From contig KB722747.1 of NCBI GenBank assembly GCA_000349905.1, positions 755,330-819,329 of the forward strand: 64,000 nucleotides of DNA, given 5' to 3'. The translations under genes and the position numbers were made by a program. Each line of letters starts with the position of its first letter. Within the stretch, counting starts at the first letter, position 1. This DNA is from Volvariella volvacea V23. Taxonomy: Eukaryota > Basidiomycota > Agaricomycetes > Agaricales > Pluteaceae. The notes beneath the pieces are model-generated. The model worked only from the letters and a program-made list of their open reading frames with translations. It was not told the origin of the DNA and ran no database searches. This document shows positions 11,500-24,784 of this stretch, in pieces.

Positions 11500-13278
11500 T
11501 TGGATAAGTGAGAGATGTTTACCCTGTTGATATGTAGATAGGACATTTCACCTTGAGGATGTGACACCAAGCTTGGTGCTCTCAATTCACCTTTTTAGTT
11601 GTTAATATTGTCTGCATGAGTAATAGATTATTAGAATTACATGAACTCTTTCTCAGTCCAAGTAGGCATTTCCAGTCCGAGTAGCATTGTGAGTATGAAT
11701 TATGAAGTTTAGGAAGTGGACCATGTCTCCCCTATAGAACAGTCCACAGAATAAAGTGGAACACAGGCGAGCCTGGAAGGTATGAAGCCATTCTCAACGG
11801 CGAGTTTAAACCCACTTGCATGTTGGCACGAGTCCTAGTTTGTTCCTGTTCACATTGAAGGGGCTTCCTCCCATTTGATTCAGCAGATGACTAGGCCCTT
11901 TCCAGCCTTCTGGTTTTGAGTCGAGTTGCATCACACGCCTATATATTTGCACCACTACGCAGCTATTATTGCTTTTACGAGTATCCGGGTCGTCCGTAGC
12001 GGACGAAAACCCGAACGTTCTTGCGTTTTCAGATGTAGTTTATTCTCTATGGAGGTGAGCGATATCTCGACGGACGATCTCACTCAAGCTATGCTGGTAT
12101 CGAAGTATAGCGTGGAATAGAATGAGTGAGGCGATTTTAAACGGACAAGAATTCGAACGCCCTTCTGTTGCTGAAGGTGTAGTCTATTTTGTATGGGTGC
12201 AGATCCTAGGGTCCCTCTCTCGACGAAACGGCTCACAGAACAATGGGCATGCCGAGTGTCAGTGGCTGGATAATCACATGGCAACTCCTTTGATAATGAC
12301 ACCGTCGAACATTCCAGGCACGCCCTAGGACCATCAAACCCGGCCCGGACAGGAACAACAAGCTCGTCTCCTGTTCTCTTGGGATGGGACTGGCAAGGAA
12401 GGTGAGCATCCACGGAACCAGAGAACGGCTGGACACAATGGATGCAAGTGTGACGTGCTGACAACGGCGGATCAGCACGTTTTGGCTTTGCAAGAGATTC
12501 GACTGCGGTGAAGCATTAGAGTAGACAGAGGGTTTGCGGCTGAATTAGATCGCAATCGTGCATTGAAGGACGTAGTGTCATCGCTCTTGATCGCATCACC
12601 GCTAGCGAACTCTTCACAATGCACGGAATGGACCGGTCGGATGGCATAAGAACGAAAGAGGGAGATATGGCGTACGCACCTAGCCCATGGCCCCCACGCC
12701 GACAGCGACAGCGACGCTGGCCGACCCACGATGTCTAGGCAGTCTCCTAGCAGCATGAGAAGGCAAAGGCACATGGTGAGTGCTGGGCAGCTCTTTCCCC
12801 GGCCTTATTAAGGGTTATGGCAGATCAATGAGACACGAGGCGAACGGGCCCTGTAGCGTCAGGCTCATCATCCGAAAACTCGGAGAACGGACAACGGTGA
12901 TGAATTCCTTGGGATGGTCTGTGCAACTGTGCATGTGAGGCTGTGGGCCTCGCTCTCGTCAACGGTGGCGAACAGAGCTGCACTAAAAGCCTGGATAAAT
13001 CGGTGCTTGAAGGACCCAGGTACCCCTAAACGTACAGCTGTCAGTGTAGCATGCCGAGTATAATTCCATACTTCAAAGAGACTCTGCCAGTGCCGAGCAG
13101 GACATTTGCAGAGCCTGGGATGGGAGAATACGGTGGGTATTTCAGAAATGTTTTTCAGGGGCTGAGATGGGCGTTGCTCTGACGGACGGAGTTTTCCGAA
13201 AAAGACTTTCATACGTGCCAACTGGTAAAGCGGCCACCGGCTGCCCACCACCAACCCTCCTTGTCGTCGTCCAACCCG
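11500..13278. other. Intergenic, upstream of the Msb1-like gene
   Basis: No gene is supported. A 100-codon minus-strand frame at 12472-12774 starts with a short hydrophobic run, but I know no homologue and it lies in a sequence with similar frames on both strands. The last few hundred bases before 13279 probably hold the promoter of the next gene. Confidence 0.45.
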
Positions 13279-16200
13279 ATGCCCAGCTTATTCTCTCGTT
13301 CTCGCACCACTTCCACTGCAAACAAAAAACCTTCCTTGAACTCCTTCGACAGCCCCGCCGCCTTCCCCCCCGACGAGTTTGGCAGGGTCTCCTCCGCCTC
13401 CTCCCACAACGGCAACAATCCAACCTCCAAAAAGGACAAGAAAAAGGCAAAGGAGCAGGAAAAACGACAGAGGACCACCAGCTCCGCCAGGGATGATCAG
13501 CGCACCCTCACCCCGATACCGACCATCCCCGATGGTTCCTTTCTGCCCATGAACCTCGACCGCCCGCGGGACGAGCTCGGCGCCGTCCTGCCGCCCAAGG
13601 AGCACGACTACGGCTACCTGTCCTACGAGCGACACGTTGTGCTGGGCCTGGAGCAGATTGAGCGGCTGGTGGACGTCGTGGCCGACGAGCTGGGAACACG
13701 AGGCGGGATCGCGACTCCTTTCATTTTCTCGACTACCGCGCTGGATATCTCGTCTTCTGCCATCAGACGATTGATTCGGACCTTTTTGGACTCGTGTGCG
13801 GCCGGCGGGACGGGGCAGGCTGAGCTGAGGTGGAGAGAGGAGGCCAGGTTCGCGGGGCCCCATGAACTGGGGATGTGCCTGAGATGGGGGCTGGCTCGCG
13901 CCGTTCGGTGGGTGGGAGGTCAAGAGGTTCGAGGGTTGATTCCATGGGAGCATTATATAGAGTTTAGAGACACTGAGAGTGGTGAGTATCCACGTTTTGA
14001 TTTGCAGGCATGGCGCGTTGGAATCTCGACCCGGCGTCGCCCATCGCCCAGCATTCTCCTCTCGTCTCGTCTCGTCCTCGGTGCATCTCAAACTCATGCT
14101 CTTGCTTCGTCTTCACAGCGTTAGGCTACCCCCCGGCCCACTTTGACTCCTTCCTCCCCAGGCTCGCACCGCCGCTCCGCTCCATCCTCGTCGCCGTCCT
14201 CACCCTCCTCACCCGTCTCACAGCGAACAGCACCACCTCGGGGCACACCCCGCCCACCCTCTCCCCCCTCTTCGGCCCGCTCCTCTTCGGGCTGGGCCCG
14301 TCCACGCTCCCGTTCCACTACACATACATCTACTACCTCCGCGCCACGAACGCCATGGAGCACCTCATCCTCGCCTTCATCCGCTGGCAAGACACACCCC
14401 GCCTTGCGCTTGCAGGACAAGACAGCGCTACCGGCACCGGCGCAGTGTCAGGGAGCGCAGCGGCGCTCGGTGTCCCCGCGCGCCTCAAGGACTGGATCAA
14501 GGGCTACCCGGCGACGCTCCCCTTCCTGCACGAGGCGCAGCGGGACGAGCGGCCGCAGGCGCGCAAGGGGGCCAAGACGGTGCGGGTGATGAGCGTCAGA
14601 CGGAACGTGCGGATGTACTCTCCCGATCTCGTCAAGTCGGCCTCGACCTGGGCAGCGCCGAGGAACAAGCAGCCAGGATCGCAGCAGCAGGTGTTGCCCC
14701 CGAATGCGCTGGTGACGTCGAGAGAGTGGGATAGGATTTGCCCGCAGGCGTTGAAGCTGTCACCACGATACTCGGAGGCGTATAAGAAGAGAATGGACAT
14801 GCTGCCTAATTTTCATCCGGATACTGCCCTGGGGACGGCGTCGCAGGCGTCGCCTGGGGGGCTGAGCACCACTCCCTCGGGTTCGTCGACGGTCTCAAGC
14901 GGAACATCATCTCTGCTCGGCGACTTTGATCATTTCGGACTCGGGCTGGGCATTCGAGAGGGAGATGACAGGTTCAGGAGTCTGTCTGACCTCAAATGGG
15001 GCGAGTTTGAGACGATGGGCTTTGGGGCTGCAGAGACGGACAAGAAGCTGCAGTTTGATCTGACGGAGAGTGCTAGGCAGGTTAGTCCCCGCTCGTTTGT
15101 GCGATGACGCTGATCCTGATCTCAAATCTCACTGACTCCAACTCTACCCGTCATCACCCCAATGCATTGCATTACATTGCGTTGTATTGTATTGCATGTA
15201 CACTGAATAGGAGCGCAACGCCAAGAGAAAGACACTCGACTGGAAAGACTTTTCAACCTCGGGCTTTACACGAACGGACACGACTCTCAACGCCACACTG
15301 CAGTTTAGCACCCCGATCGCGAGCACGATATCGTCCTGGCCGGCTCAAAGCGCAGAGATCTCAAAGAAGCTGAAAAAGTCGCAAAAGTCTTTGCCTGCGT
15401 TTGGGTGGGACACGGAGCCCGTCGTGGGCGCGGAGGAGATCATGGAGGAGTCGTTTGTGGACGTGTTTTGCGATCTGGTGTGTGGCAGTGGGTGGATGGA
15501 TATCGATCATAGTGATCAGCTTGAGAGGGATTGTAATTGGGCATTGGTGAGCTAGCTTTCGTTTGTTGTGCCCCTAGTCCCCCGTCCCCCTTTCCTCCCC
15601 ATGGATCGAATTGAATCGAATCCCATGATTCCTCCTGTCCCTTCTCTTCCCGCTTTCATTCCACACATTTTCTCATACCCACCCTCCCTTCCATTCTGCA
15701 GATCGAATTCAAAGCGCTACCACCAGGCAAAACCAGCGTCCTTGGCGGATCAGACCCACGGACGGACACCCTCCTCGTCCTCTTTGAAGAATTCGTGCCC
15801 CTCGAGTATCGCCAGCAGCTCGCGGGCCAGGGTGAGCCCCGTCGTCGTCTTCCTGCGCTCTTCTCAAACGCGGGCAAGTCGAAGCAGTGGAAGCAAGCAG
15901 CAACACTTAACGGCCGGCCTTATGTGGTGGGATATGTGCCCCGGAGCCCGTCGTACCGCGAGGTGGAGTTTGAGGGCTTGTTGAGGGGCGGGACGGGGAC
16001 GAAGATTATCTCGTTGGACAAGGATAAGAAGACAACGACAACGACGACAACTAGGACGGCGGGCTCGCCTCAGACGATGAATCCAATTACACCCGTGAGG
16101 TCGTTGCCGATGCTGAACACCAGCTTGCTGGGACCGTCGTTGCAGCTTTCTTCGCCCGCCACCCCCGCGGCAACGAACAAGGACTCCACTCCGACGTCGT

Positions 16201-17927
16201 CGCGTCAAGGACAGGCACAGACACAAGCACACGTACCAGGTGGATTAACCGCTTTCCCGTCTAAAAGCGATGACACTCATCATAACTCTTCTTCTGCCCC
16301 TGCCTCCGCATACAACTCGGACTCGACGTCGTCGCCTTCAGTGAAGAAGCCGTCGCGTTTTAGGCTGCCAGGCGGGATCCCCGTTCCCAGTCCTGGCCAT
16401 CACCGTAAATCGGGACTTGTCCCCGCGGAGTATTCGTCTGTCGACTTTGAGACGCGGCTGGCGAGCTACAGCGATGAGGAGTATAATAAAGGAGAGACGG
16501 AGGCGATGAAGCAGCAGAGGAGGCAGTCGAAGGACGATGCGTGGGTGGACATTTTAGTGGGGAGCCATAGGAGGATGGCCGGGCAGGATGCGGAGTGGGG
16601 CAGTGCGAGTCATGGTGCTGGTGCTGGTTCGGGGGGGAGCGGGAGAGATAGGAAGCCGTCTAGGGGTCGAAGGTCGTCGGATCCGGATATTGCGAGTATG
16701 GAGGTTGCGCAGGTTTTGGCTGCAGTGCGAGGTCAGAGGTCGCCTTCGCCTCCGAGCTTGAGTGATAGGGCGGATCGGGATTATGGAATGGATCGGCATA
16801 CGCAGGCGCTTGAGAGCGAGGTTGATGAGATCGAGACCGTTCCACAGGCGGAGATTGCTGCTTTGAAAGTGGGGAGGAGTGTGGAGGATAGGAGCCTGAA
16901 TAGCGGATATGAGTACTCAAAGAGCGTTAGTGAGAGAGAAGAAGAGGATGAAGAGGATACGCTTGAGCGTGTGGCCAAGCTGAAAGCACAGTCGAAGAGG
17001 ATGGGGTACTTTGACCTGCATCCTGAACGCCGTCCTGGGGGGATTGTGCCTCTTAGTTCGGATCCTGTGCCAGTGCAAACCCCACTGTCGGTCTCGATAT
17101 CAGGGGATGATGATGACGAGGATGATGACCCAAGGTCCCGACTGGCTTACGATGACAGCGATGCGGAGGACGATTATGACAGATATGGTTCTCCAGAGAA
17201 ACCTACGCAGTCGTCTCGTCAAGCCAATTACATGCCTCCATCCCCTCTAAGGGACGATACTACATCAACGTCTACCTCAACTTACCCGCAATCACACTAC
17301 GAAGTCCAGTCTGTCGAGGTGGAGAGGATAGAGGTGATGAAGAAGGAGCAACCCAAGATTGTCCTGCCCAAGATTGAACCACTCCACATCCAACACTCCA
17401 CGAACGGCAACTCTGGTGGTGGCAATGGCGGATCTGGCGGAAACGTCGCAGGACCCAGACCGCCCGCAAACAGCAAGACGGCTGCCCTCATCCAGATGTA
17501 CCAAGAACGTGACAGAGCAGCCCAGGCTTCCCCCGTCATTTCCCCTTCCTCATCTGGCAGTTCAACTAACTCTGGTGGCTCTTCGCCAATATTGACGAGC
17601 AAACTGCCAGTGAGAGCCGCAGGTACTACGCTAGGAGGAAATGGCACGTTCGTTCCTGGGCTACCTGCCTCACCTGCTCCCCCGGCTAAACTAGCGGCCA
17701 ATTTAGCACCCGTGCCACCCCAGGCCCAAGCACCAGCTCAAATTTCCATCCCGGCACCGGCACCGGCACCCGTGTCAGCACCTAAGCCACCCTCACCGCC
17801 GGAGATTGTGATTATGGAACCGCCGCGGTTGTTTGTTGAAGACACCGGACGTGCCAGTCCCGCAAGATATGTCCACGGTGCTCCGCTTCACAATGTTATA
17901 GAAGAGGACGAAGAAGAGGAAGAGTAA
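13279..17927 (+). CDS. Msb1/Mug8-domain morphogenesis protein
   Basis: Predicted cytoplasmic protein of the Msb1/Mug8 family, which in yeasts acts with Cdc42/Rho signalling in polarised growth and cell-wall morphogenesis. Four exons (13279-13981, 14119-15080, 15211-15546, 15702-17927) give about 1408 residues with matching phases. The N-terminus is basic (SLFSRSRTTST, then KKDKKKAKEQEKRQR). The conserved domain follows: YGYLSYERHVVLGLEQIERLVDVV, ELGMCLRWGLARAVR, GLIPWEHYIEFRDTES across the first intron, then HTPPTLSPLFGPLLFGLG and the exon-3 block ending in CNWAL. The last 600 residues are low-complexity with acidic runs and a proline/alanine-rich segment, ending in EEDEEEEE. The ATG at 13279 is the first in frame and gives the usual PSLFSRSR start. 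I see no damage. Confidence 0.85.
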
Positions 17928-19888
17928 ATGATACACCGTGCGCACCTGTCTTCTTTGTTTGCTTATTCTCTTCACCCACCCACTTCCGATCTCCAGTACC
18001 CATGATAATTCATAATCTTCCCCTACCGCATTTACACGTCAATTTGTTGCTACCCTATACCTGTCTACCCTGCCTTCTTTCTCTCGTTCGGCTCACGTCA
18101 ACGCTTGCTAATCGCGCCGCTTTTTCCCTATTCGATTCTCGATTCCGCCAACCCGCTTGACCCAGGATGTCGATCTGATACCTCATCAAAACCCTCGTTT
18201 CGTTTTTTTCCTCTTTTTCCCATATACTACATGCACACATATATGCCCTCCCCCCTCGTTACCTGAAATTCGAACTTGGCCAATGCTTTTGATACTGATA
18301 CAAGTGATACTTGATACTGATACTCGACACTTTGATACTGATACCTCCAGACCGGCGCTGGATACCGGGGATGATCTCAAAATCTTTTTTGGATATCATG
18401 TTACGGTATACACCTGCCACGCCGTATTTCCGTTCCTTCCTTGTGAAATCTTTACTCCTTTTTGGTGTTCTGAGGTTCTTGTTCCCCTTATTCTCTCATA
18501 GGTATACGTTAGCTTTACATATACATCTACATCAGACACGTGGATCTCAACACTCTCCTTCTTGCTACAGTTATCTCGAACGCTGGGTTTCTCCCCGAGT
18601 CTCTTTCCCTCGATTCTGACATTTTTTTTCTTTTCCTTGTTGAAATAGGATGGATACATCTCGATCTCGGTTTACTTTACATAGTACACGATTAACATCT
18701 CACGTTGAATGATATCCCTGAGTAGCGAGTACATATACGATCGCTGTTCCTGTGGTGAGAGGAACGATTGTGAGATGTGTTCGGGACCGATGCTAGATCG
18801 CAAGCTCGCGGCTCAGGTCATATATCCGAACCGGAACTGCCATTAATTGACGTGCAAGGCTATTACCCCTCATCGCCTATATCGTCAAGTGTGAGGCACT
18901 TATGGAACGCACTACGTATGCTAGATGGTTGACAGTCCGGCTGAACGGTCTAGAGTAAGCTGCGAAGCACCGGAGACGTTTGGCACGATGAACCGCGGCG
19001 GTTTACGTTACGGCCGCTAGACGGATGGGTGTTTGTCATCGGATGGCGTATTGCAATCTGTTTGGAAGCCCTATCAGCAGGTAGCATCTATGTTCTCACC
19101 GGTGGACCCACAGCAGTGCCTGCAGGGCTTAGTATTGCCTGTGGTCCACAAAACCCATCGATGGTTCGGTAATCCCCAAGCGTGCTTCGAACATGTGGCA
19201 AATCGGTTTCGCCTCTAGCGCGTCGTGCAGGTCTCCGGGAGCCTACGATCAGAGAATCAAGCACAAGTTTCGTGGCAGAATATTGAGGATGCACTGCCCT
19301 CCGAAGGAAGCAACGTGCGGCCATGTGTCGTGGCTTCGTTGGAAGAGGGGCTTACTCACCTATGATGCATACCGTTTCTACCCGTTTGTGTTGAATTGCG
19401 TCTGCGCAACTGAACTTTGATTCATGGACGAATCGCGTTGCATCTTGCCATACGTTCCCAAGCCGAACTCAGTTGAGCTTCAGATGGCCAAGCTCCGCCA
19501 CTTTCTGTCAGCCGTCTGGCCCGCCGACCGCGTAACTAGGCCTCAAAAGTGTAGATCTACTCATTAGGAGTTTAATGCCGCTCTCATTGACATTTTCTGG
19601 CTCTCAGACTGACAGCGGGACTCGTGGGGGGCGGGCTAAGCGAGGAGCAGTGAGGGTGATCGATCTGGCTATTTTCCCCGCCGGAGTCACAAGCAAAAGG
19701 AGAAAAGGGTGGGTGCACTCTTACCTCACACTCCCCACCATCATCTCGGTTACGAAGACGTCCGGGGCTTGTGCGTGCCATGTATCCAATACTGGCTAAT
19801 TCAGGGATCCAAAGGTATTTTAAGAGCCGTTTTGCCTGCAAGGGGCGTTCCTCACTCACCTCTTTCTTTCATTTTCGTGTCTCTTGTT
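17928..19888. other. Intergenic, Msb1 3' flank to F-box gene promoter
   Basis: The first part (to about 18700) is pyrimidine-rich and probably includes the 3' UTR. A short degenerate run of gatactgatac-like units lies at about 18292-18345. The rest shows only short overlapping frames on both strands and no recognisable exon chain. Confidence 0.5.
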
Positions 19889-20939
19889 ATGGCCTCACGA
19901 CTCAGCCTTCCCAATCTCCCTCTCGATGTTTTGCGTCTAATCTTTGAGTGCTGCGCTGAAAGCGATAGGCAGATGGCTGTGGTACTTTCGCGAACCTCGA
20001 GGCTCGTTTATTACTGGTACGCCGGTCCTCTTCGATCGCCTTACCCTGGGCCGTTATGATTTACCTTATCCCACCAGGATTCGACTCGTCTTATACCGAT
20101 CCGTCACCCTTGAAAACCAGTCTCAAGCGAAAGCCTTCATCCGAACCATCCAATCATCACCCGAGGCACCATCCATCCTGTCTCAAATACGATCCCTCCA
20201 CCTCGACGAATCAATTGGCAGTCCTGACGCAACAACCATCATCGCCGCCTGCAAAAATATCAACTCTTTGACATGCCTCATTGAGCCTCACAACGCTCTG
20301 TCCTCAACTCTTACGGGCCTCCAACCATTCGGGTACACATTTACCACCATCTCCCCACACCTCAAGCACTTATCAATGACGCTCGACGGATTCCTCTGCG
20401 CTTCTGAATTTGGCTATATGCTCCCCATGTTCCAAACCATCACGCACCTACACCTCCGCCAAGGCTCGGACTATTTCCAAAGTTGGACATGGGGCGATTT
20501 CGGTTCCCTCACCTCGATGACGCACCTCGCGTTCGACATCAACATCAACACCCCTCTCCGTGCCGTTGAAGAGGTTCTAGCCCTCGTTCCAGAGACCCTT
20601 CGCGTATGCCTCGTGATGCTCTCCGGCGGGGACTCCCAAAAAGCGTTGGAGGAGGGTCTGGAAAATGGCCAAGAGCTCCGAAAGGCGATCGTAGGCGAAA
20701 CGGATCCCCGTATCGTGGTGGGAACTCGTCTCGGAGATTCCGTTTCGTGCAGCCTTTCGCGGTTCATCGTCCGCGGTGCCGTCGACACAAAAGTGGGATC
20801 GACATGGGATGCCGGGTATTGGAAGGAAGCGGAGGATGTCGTCATGAGCCGTACGCTTCAGGTACGCGTCCCCACTATATATTTTTGCAACATCACCGTT
20901 AAATGACTTGTTTTCTTTTTCCTGCAGAGTGTGGCATAA
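19889..20939 (+). CDS. F-box-like protein of about 303 aa
   Basis: Three exons (19889-20016, 20078-20861, 20928-20939) with consistent phases give about 303 residues. The first 40 residues, with NLPLDVLRLIFECCAESDRQ, follow the LP.dvL..If pattern of fungal F-box motifs. Then comes VLYRSVTLENQSQAKAF, the usual 'LY..v.L.s' link seen after the F-box in agaric proteins, and a leucine-rich body with segments such as LRSLHLDES-like and HLKHLSMTL repeats. F-box proteins recruit substrates to SCF ubiquitin ligases, so this is likely one of many lineage-specific adaptors. Without the 61-nt first intron the frame would shift, which supports the splice model. The target is unknown. Confidence 0.7.
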
Positions 20940-21999
20940 TCGACCTGTTTGTGTGATTGCTGATCACTTTCAACGAACCTGCATGAATAATACCCTCTTC
21001 CACGACTGACATGACTTGGGAATGATTAGTCTTTGTACTACTAATGTGCGGTTTCCGCCCTCTGTAACATTACGCTCGCGATACCTCCTTGTTATCCGAC
21101 TTGTGTCATGAAAATTCATCCATTCACTCTGGCATTTAAAGCGGCTAACGCCTCTGAACTCTCGGGTACACGAACAAGCTGAGCCACTCATCGGGTAAAC
21201 ACTACGTCATGCAGTATCCACTGTGGCATGGGCACGAAAATCGTGCATCGCTCAATCCTCTAGACCCGTTGATCTACGAGTTCCTTCCGTGACATTGAGG
21301 AGTTCATGGCGGATATACGCTTGGATATACTTCGAGAGTAGGATGTTCGATATTGATATCTTCTACGGCAATCCTAGCCGATGTAAAGATAGCACTGTCA
21401 CCTCGGCTCAGTAGGATCTGCGTTCGACTAATTTGACAGCTAATGTCAGTCAAAGGATAGTTCAAGCCCGTCTCACTTCTTTACGGCCCTCGAAAGTCGG
21501 AATGCGTAATAACCACGATGGGATTCAAGAAAGAGTTGGAGGCATAGTCTTGGGTCGAGACTGTCCCCGTAACGAGTTCAAAAAGACGTCGTGCTACAGT
21601 GGATCGTGGACCTTGATTACTTGGATGAGAATGGATGGGCTCAATATCCCGTGAGTTTTGCCTCTGGTGAACGGGTAATAAATCCATCGCAGATAACAGC
21701 AGATTCTTCCACAGCAATTGGCCAGACGGTCAGGCCCCAGGATTATTTTGACGTGCTCGTCTTCATAGGTTATTTATTGATGTACCTCACTCGCACCGCT
21801 CAGGGGATGTCATTACCTTTCACAGCGAATGTAGTCTCAATCCATTATACACAAAGGTAGTACAAATCAACAAACAGTGCGAGAAATTGTCCAGGGTACA
21901 CTCGTAAGAAATCGTAGCATCCCCCCAGTACTATTACAATCGCCGAAAGGACCTCTCTCTTCGGAATCTACCTCCTATTTCCCAAGGCAAAGCACGGCC
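20940..21999. other. Intergenic
   Basis: Region between the F-box-like gene and the convergent secreted-protein gene. I find no supported coding sequence. Short frames near 21433-21860 have no recognisable features. Confidence 0.5.
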
Positions 22000-22739
22000 T
22001 TAGTCGGTAGCCGTCCAGAAATCGAAGTTTTGGTCGTCGCTTCCGTTGCAAGGCGACAAGAAGAGGGCATTCTCTTTGACCCGATCTGTGGTAACACACC
22101 AGTCGTTCGTAACAGACGTGATATTGCACCCGGATACAACGAGACCCCGTCTTTGGCTGATATTTTCCGCGCATTCATCGCAAACGATATTCCAGAGTTG
22201 GTGGCTAGATGGGGTGGAGATATGTGTTGGTAATGGAAGCATAGCGGAGGATAGAGAGGTGCTTAAAAAAAGAAATGGGGGGAGGAGAGTGCATGTGTAC
22301 TCACGAGTTGTGATCCCATGAGTGCTGGATTTGGAGGAGGAGCTTGTTATCCCACACAGAAGCGACCAAGTGATTATGGCTAACATCCCTGTTGAATCGT
22401 CGATTAACTACCGTCCGATTGTCCAGCGACTCGCTCGTATGCTTACTTGATAATATATTGAGAGGGATCTTGACCGTCTTGCTCAGGCCTGAAGTCGGGG
22501 TGCATGAGCATGGGGCCACGATGGCTGAAGTTGTTGATGTACGCTCCGGGTACGGAGGCTGGTGCAGTACCCCATTCGACAGCGCTGTTTGTGATAGAGA
22601 CCCCTACACCCTCGAAATTGGGGTGGCACGTTGCGGGTGCGTGCTGGCTTCGAGCTTCAAGCTGGTTGATAGGAGAGGCGAACGAGCCCGAGAACAAAGC
22701 AAAAACCGTGGCAAAAACGGCGAACGAAGGCGAATGCAT
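22000..22739 (-). CDS. Small secreted cysteine-containing protein, paralogue 1
   Basis: Three exons on the minus strand (22739-22447, 22388-22305, 22204-22000) give about 193 residues. The ATG at 22739 starts a clear signal peptide (SPSFAVFATVFALFSGSFA) followed by a mature protein. Conserved blocks shared with three neighbours are: CHPNFEGVGVSITNS; SHRGPM..PDFRPEQDG ending exon 1; an exon-2 strand HLVASVWDNKLLL; then SHQLWNIVCDECA, GCNIT, WCVTTD, FLSPC and QNFDFW. The regular strands plus C..Q.F.FW resemble a ricin-B/beta-trefoil repeat, but this is a weak impression and the function is unknown. Intron positions and phases are identical in all four copies. It is transcribed away from paralogues 2-4 (head to head). 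Confidence 0.72.
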
Positions 22740-24045
22740 GCTGGTGAGTGGGGTGCCGAGTTTTGCGTTGGGAAAGGAGCAAGGATGAAGGTGGAGATGG
22801 AGAGACGATAAAGGGCTTACGAGTGAGCGGACTGTGGTTCTAATATACGTCGGCATTTAGCGATGCGATGATGATCACTTAACGCTGTGCACGACGACCA
22901 ACCAATTCACTCAAATCGCCAAGACCAGCTATGTATGGTCATTCCGGGTATCATCCCATCGATAGTAGGAGCGTGGCCCACCCTGCGGCTTCATGTTTGA
23001 GTGAATCCACTCCTTTGGTTTGCGTACCTGATTAACATCAGAGTTTACACAGGAATCCTCCACCGATAACAAAAGCATCGAATCGAATGAAACCGCCGTA
23101 CGTCGTTAGCGATGCCCGTCGTGACTTACGATTGCTGGGTTGGGAGATCAAAACAGGGACGAGCGTGTACAGCCCCAGCAAACCTTTGATCATACTGCCA
23201 AGAACAAAATCTGGATTGCAAGGCCTGATTTGGTCGGTGTTTGCGCACCTTTCGGGGGATGACAACACCCTCATGTTTATCGTGAAGCACCCAATCGCTT
23301 CGCGACGCTATAACGAACTCCACCTATGCTGAGGTTGTACCATAATTCCAGTTCATTCAAGTGAGCCTTTGTAAGAAGTCAAACTCACGATTTATCTCTG
23401 CTCTAGGTCGAAGATTGAGCCAACAGTATCAAGTTCTGGAACTTGATATTCCACCCAAACCTTCGAGGCCTTCAATCCCAAGAAAAGGTTTCGCTGGGAG
23501 CCCATACATAGTGAGCTGAGCTGAATGAAAGTCATGGCAAGCACTAATGAGGTGTCGTGTTGCGTCCAAGTCACGCATAGCGTTGTTGCCTATTGGACCC
23601 GGGTAAAATTTTCACGCAGCTGCACGACCGGAACGCCACCACATTAAAGCAAATTCTACATAGTCCATAGAGGACTCAAAGTTAGATAGGTAGTACGTCG
23701 TCCATCTTCAGGATTGCTGAACATTGGACCGAAATTGGAGGCAATGCGGTGAGGCTATTCACATTAGAGATTTGGTGCATCACCCCCTGACAGAAACACG
23801 ATGCAATCAAACTCCATACGAAAAGGGGAGTACGATCTCTTCGGGAAGTGTGCATGTCACTGTAATATCTATCGATGAGTGCGATACCCGCAGTGACCGT
23901 AATGGGTTTCTTGGCTCAGGTTAATCATGATGCCAGAGGATGCGCTGCGCTTCAACAACTTTGAGTCGACGACATATAAAAGGTACTGTCTTTCCATTTT
24001 ATCAAGCAAGCGCGCCTTTCCTGAACTCCCTCCCTTCTTTCTACG
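22740..24045. other. Shared intergenic region of divergent secreted-protein genes
   Basis: About 1.3 kb separates the divergent paralogues 1 and 2, so both promoters must lie here. A block at 23869-23920 (atcgatgagtgcgatacccg...) recurs with few changes at 25193-25240, ahead of the paralogue 3 pseudogene, and is a candidate for a duplicated promoter element. No coding sequence is supported. Confidence 0.5.
23975..23981 (+). promoter_or_regulatory. TATA box of secreted-protein paralogue 2
   Basis: tataaaa lies 71 bp before the ATG at 24046, a normal place for a TATA box with a short leader in a highly expressed fungal gene. Confidence 0.5.
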
Positions 24046-24784
24046 ATGCAATTTCCCGTCATCTCACTCGGCACCTTGTACATACTGACGACACTTCTCG
24101 TGACTCGATGTGCCCTCGCCAATCCCATCAAAGAGTCTCGTCAGCTCGTCCTTCCCGAGAACTTCTGCCGACCCAACTTTGAAGGCGCTGGTGTTACGAT
24201 AGGCAACAGTGCAGAAGAGTGGGGCACTTATCCTGCTTCGGTTGCCGGAGCACATGTCAACAATCGTAGTCATCGCCCGTCGGTATTTGGGTATGCCGAT
24301 TTCAGGCTTGAACAAGACGGCCAGTATCCTTCACGCTACATAATAAAGTAAAGAAATCCCATTGATACACTAGTATGTCGTAGCTGACGATTGGTTTTAG
24401 GGACGTGGACCACAGCCATTTGGTTGTTTCTGTTCGCAATCACAAGCTCCTCCTCGTCGATCAACATGTAAATGACGAGTAAGTTCAACTATTATCTATA
24501 CTTCACTGACCTTTACACCTTTATTACTTCCATTTGATTCTTGATCAATGTTACTTACATACTATCTCAGGTCTCAATTATGGGACGTTACTTGCGATTG
24601 GTGTGCAACCAATATTTCGCAACTTTCTCCCGATGCTGCACACGCAGCCGCAGGATGCAATATTACCTGGGTTCCCAACGGGTACTGCGTCACCACTGAC
24701 AGGGTCGCACTTCACCCCCTGTTTTTGGAGCCTTGTAGGGGTATCGATGCACAGAATTTCGATTTCTGGAGACCAACCCTTTGA
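24046..24784 (+). CDS. Small secreted cysteine-containing protein, paralogue 2
   Basis: Exons 24046-24347, 24401-24478 and 24571-24784 give 197 residues with phases identical to its paralogues. The signal peptide (VISLGTLYILTTLLVTRCALA) precedes NPIKESRQ, which could be trimmed by a Kex2-like protease. Family blocks follow: CRPNFEGAGVTIGNSAEEWG, SHRPSVFG, DFRLEQDGQ, then HLVVSVRNHKLLLVDQ, SQLWDVTCDWCATNIS, GCNITWVPNGYCVTTDR, FLEPCRG and QNFDFW. Two potential N-glycosylation sites (NRS, NIT) are visible. The family is not one I can name. A secreted effector, lectin-like or defence protein is possible. Confidence 0.75.

Noticed and set aside
15864..16232. Minus-strand open frames over the Msb1-like gene (also 13288-14097 and 14121-14420)
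   Set aside because: They are mirror frames of GC-rich coding sequence. The plus strand has the family motifs and consistent splicing.
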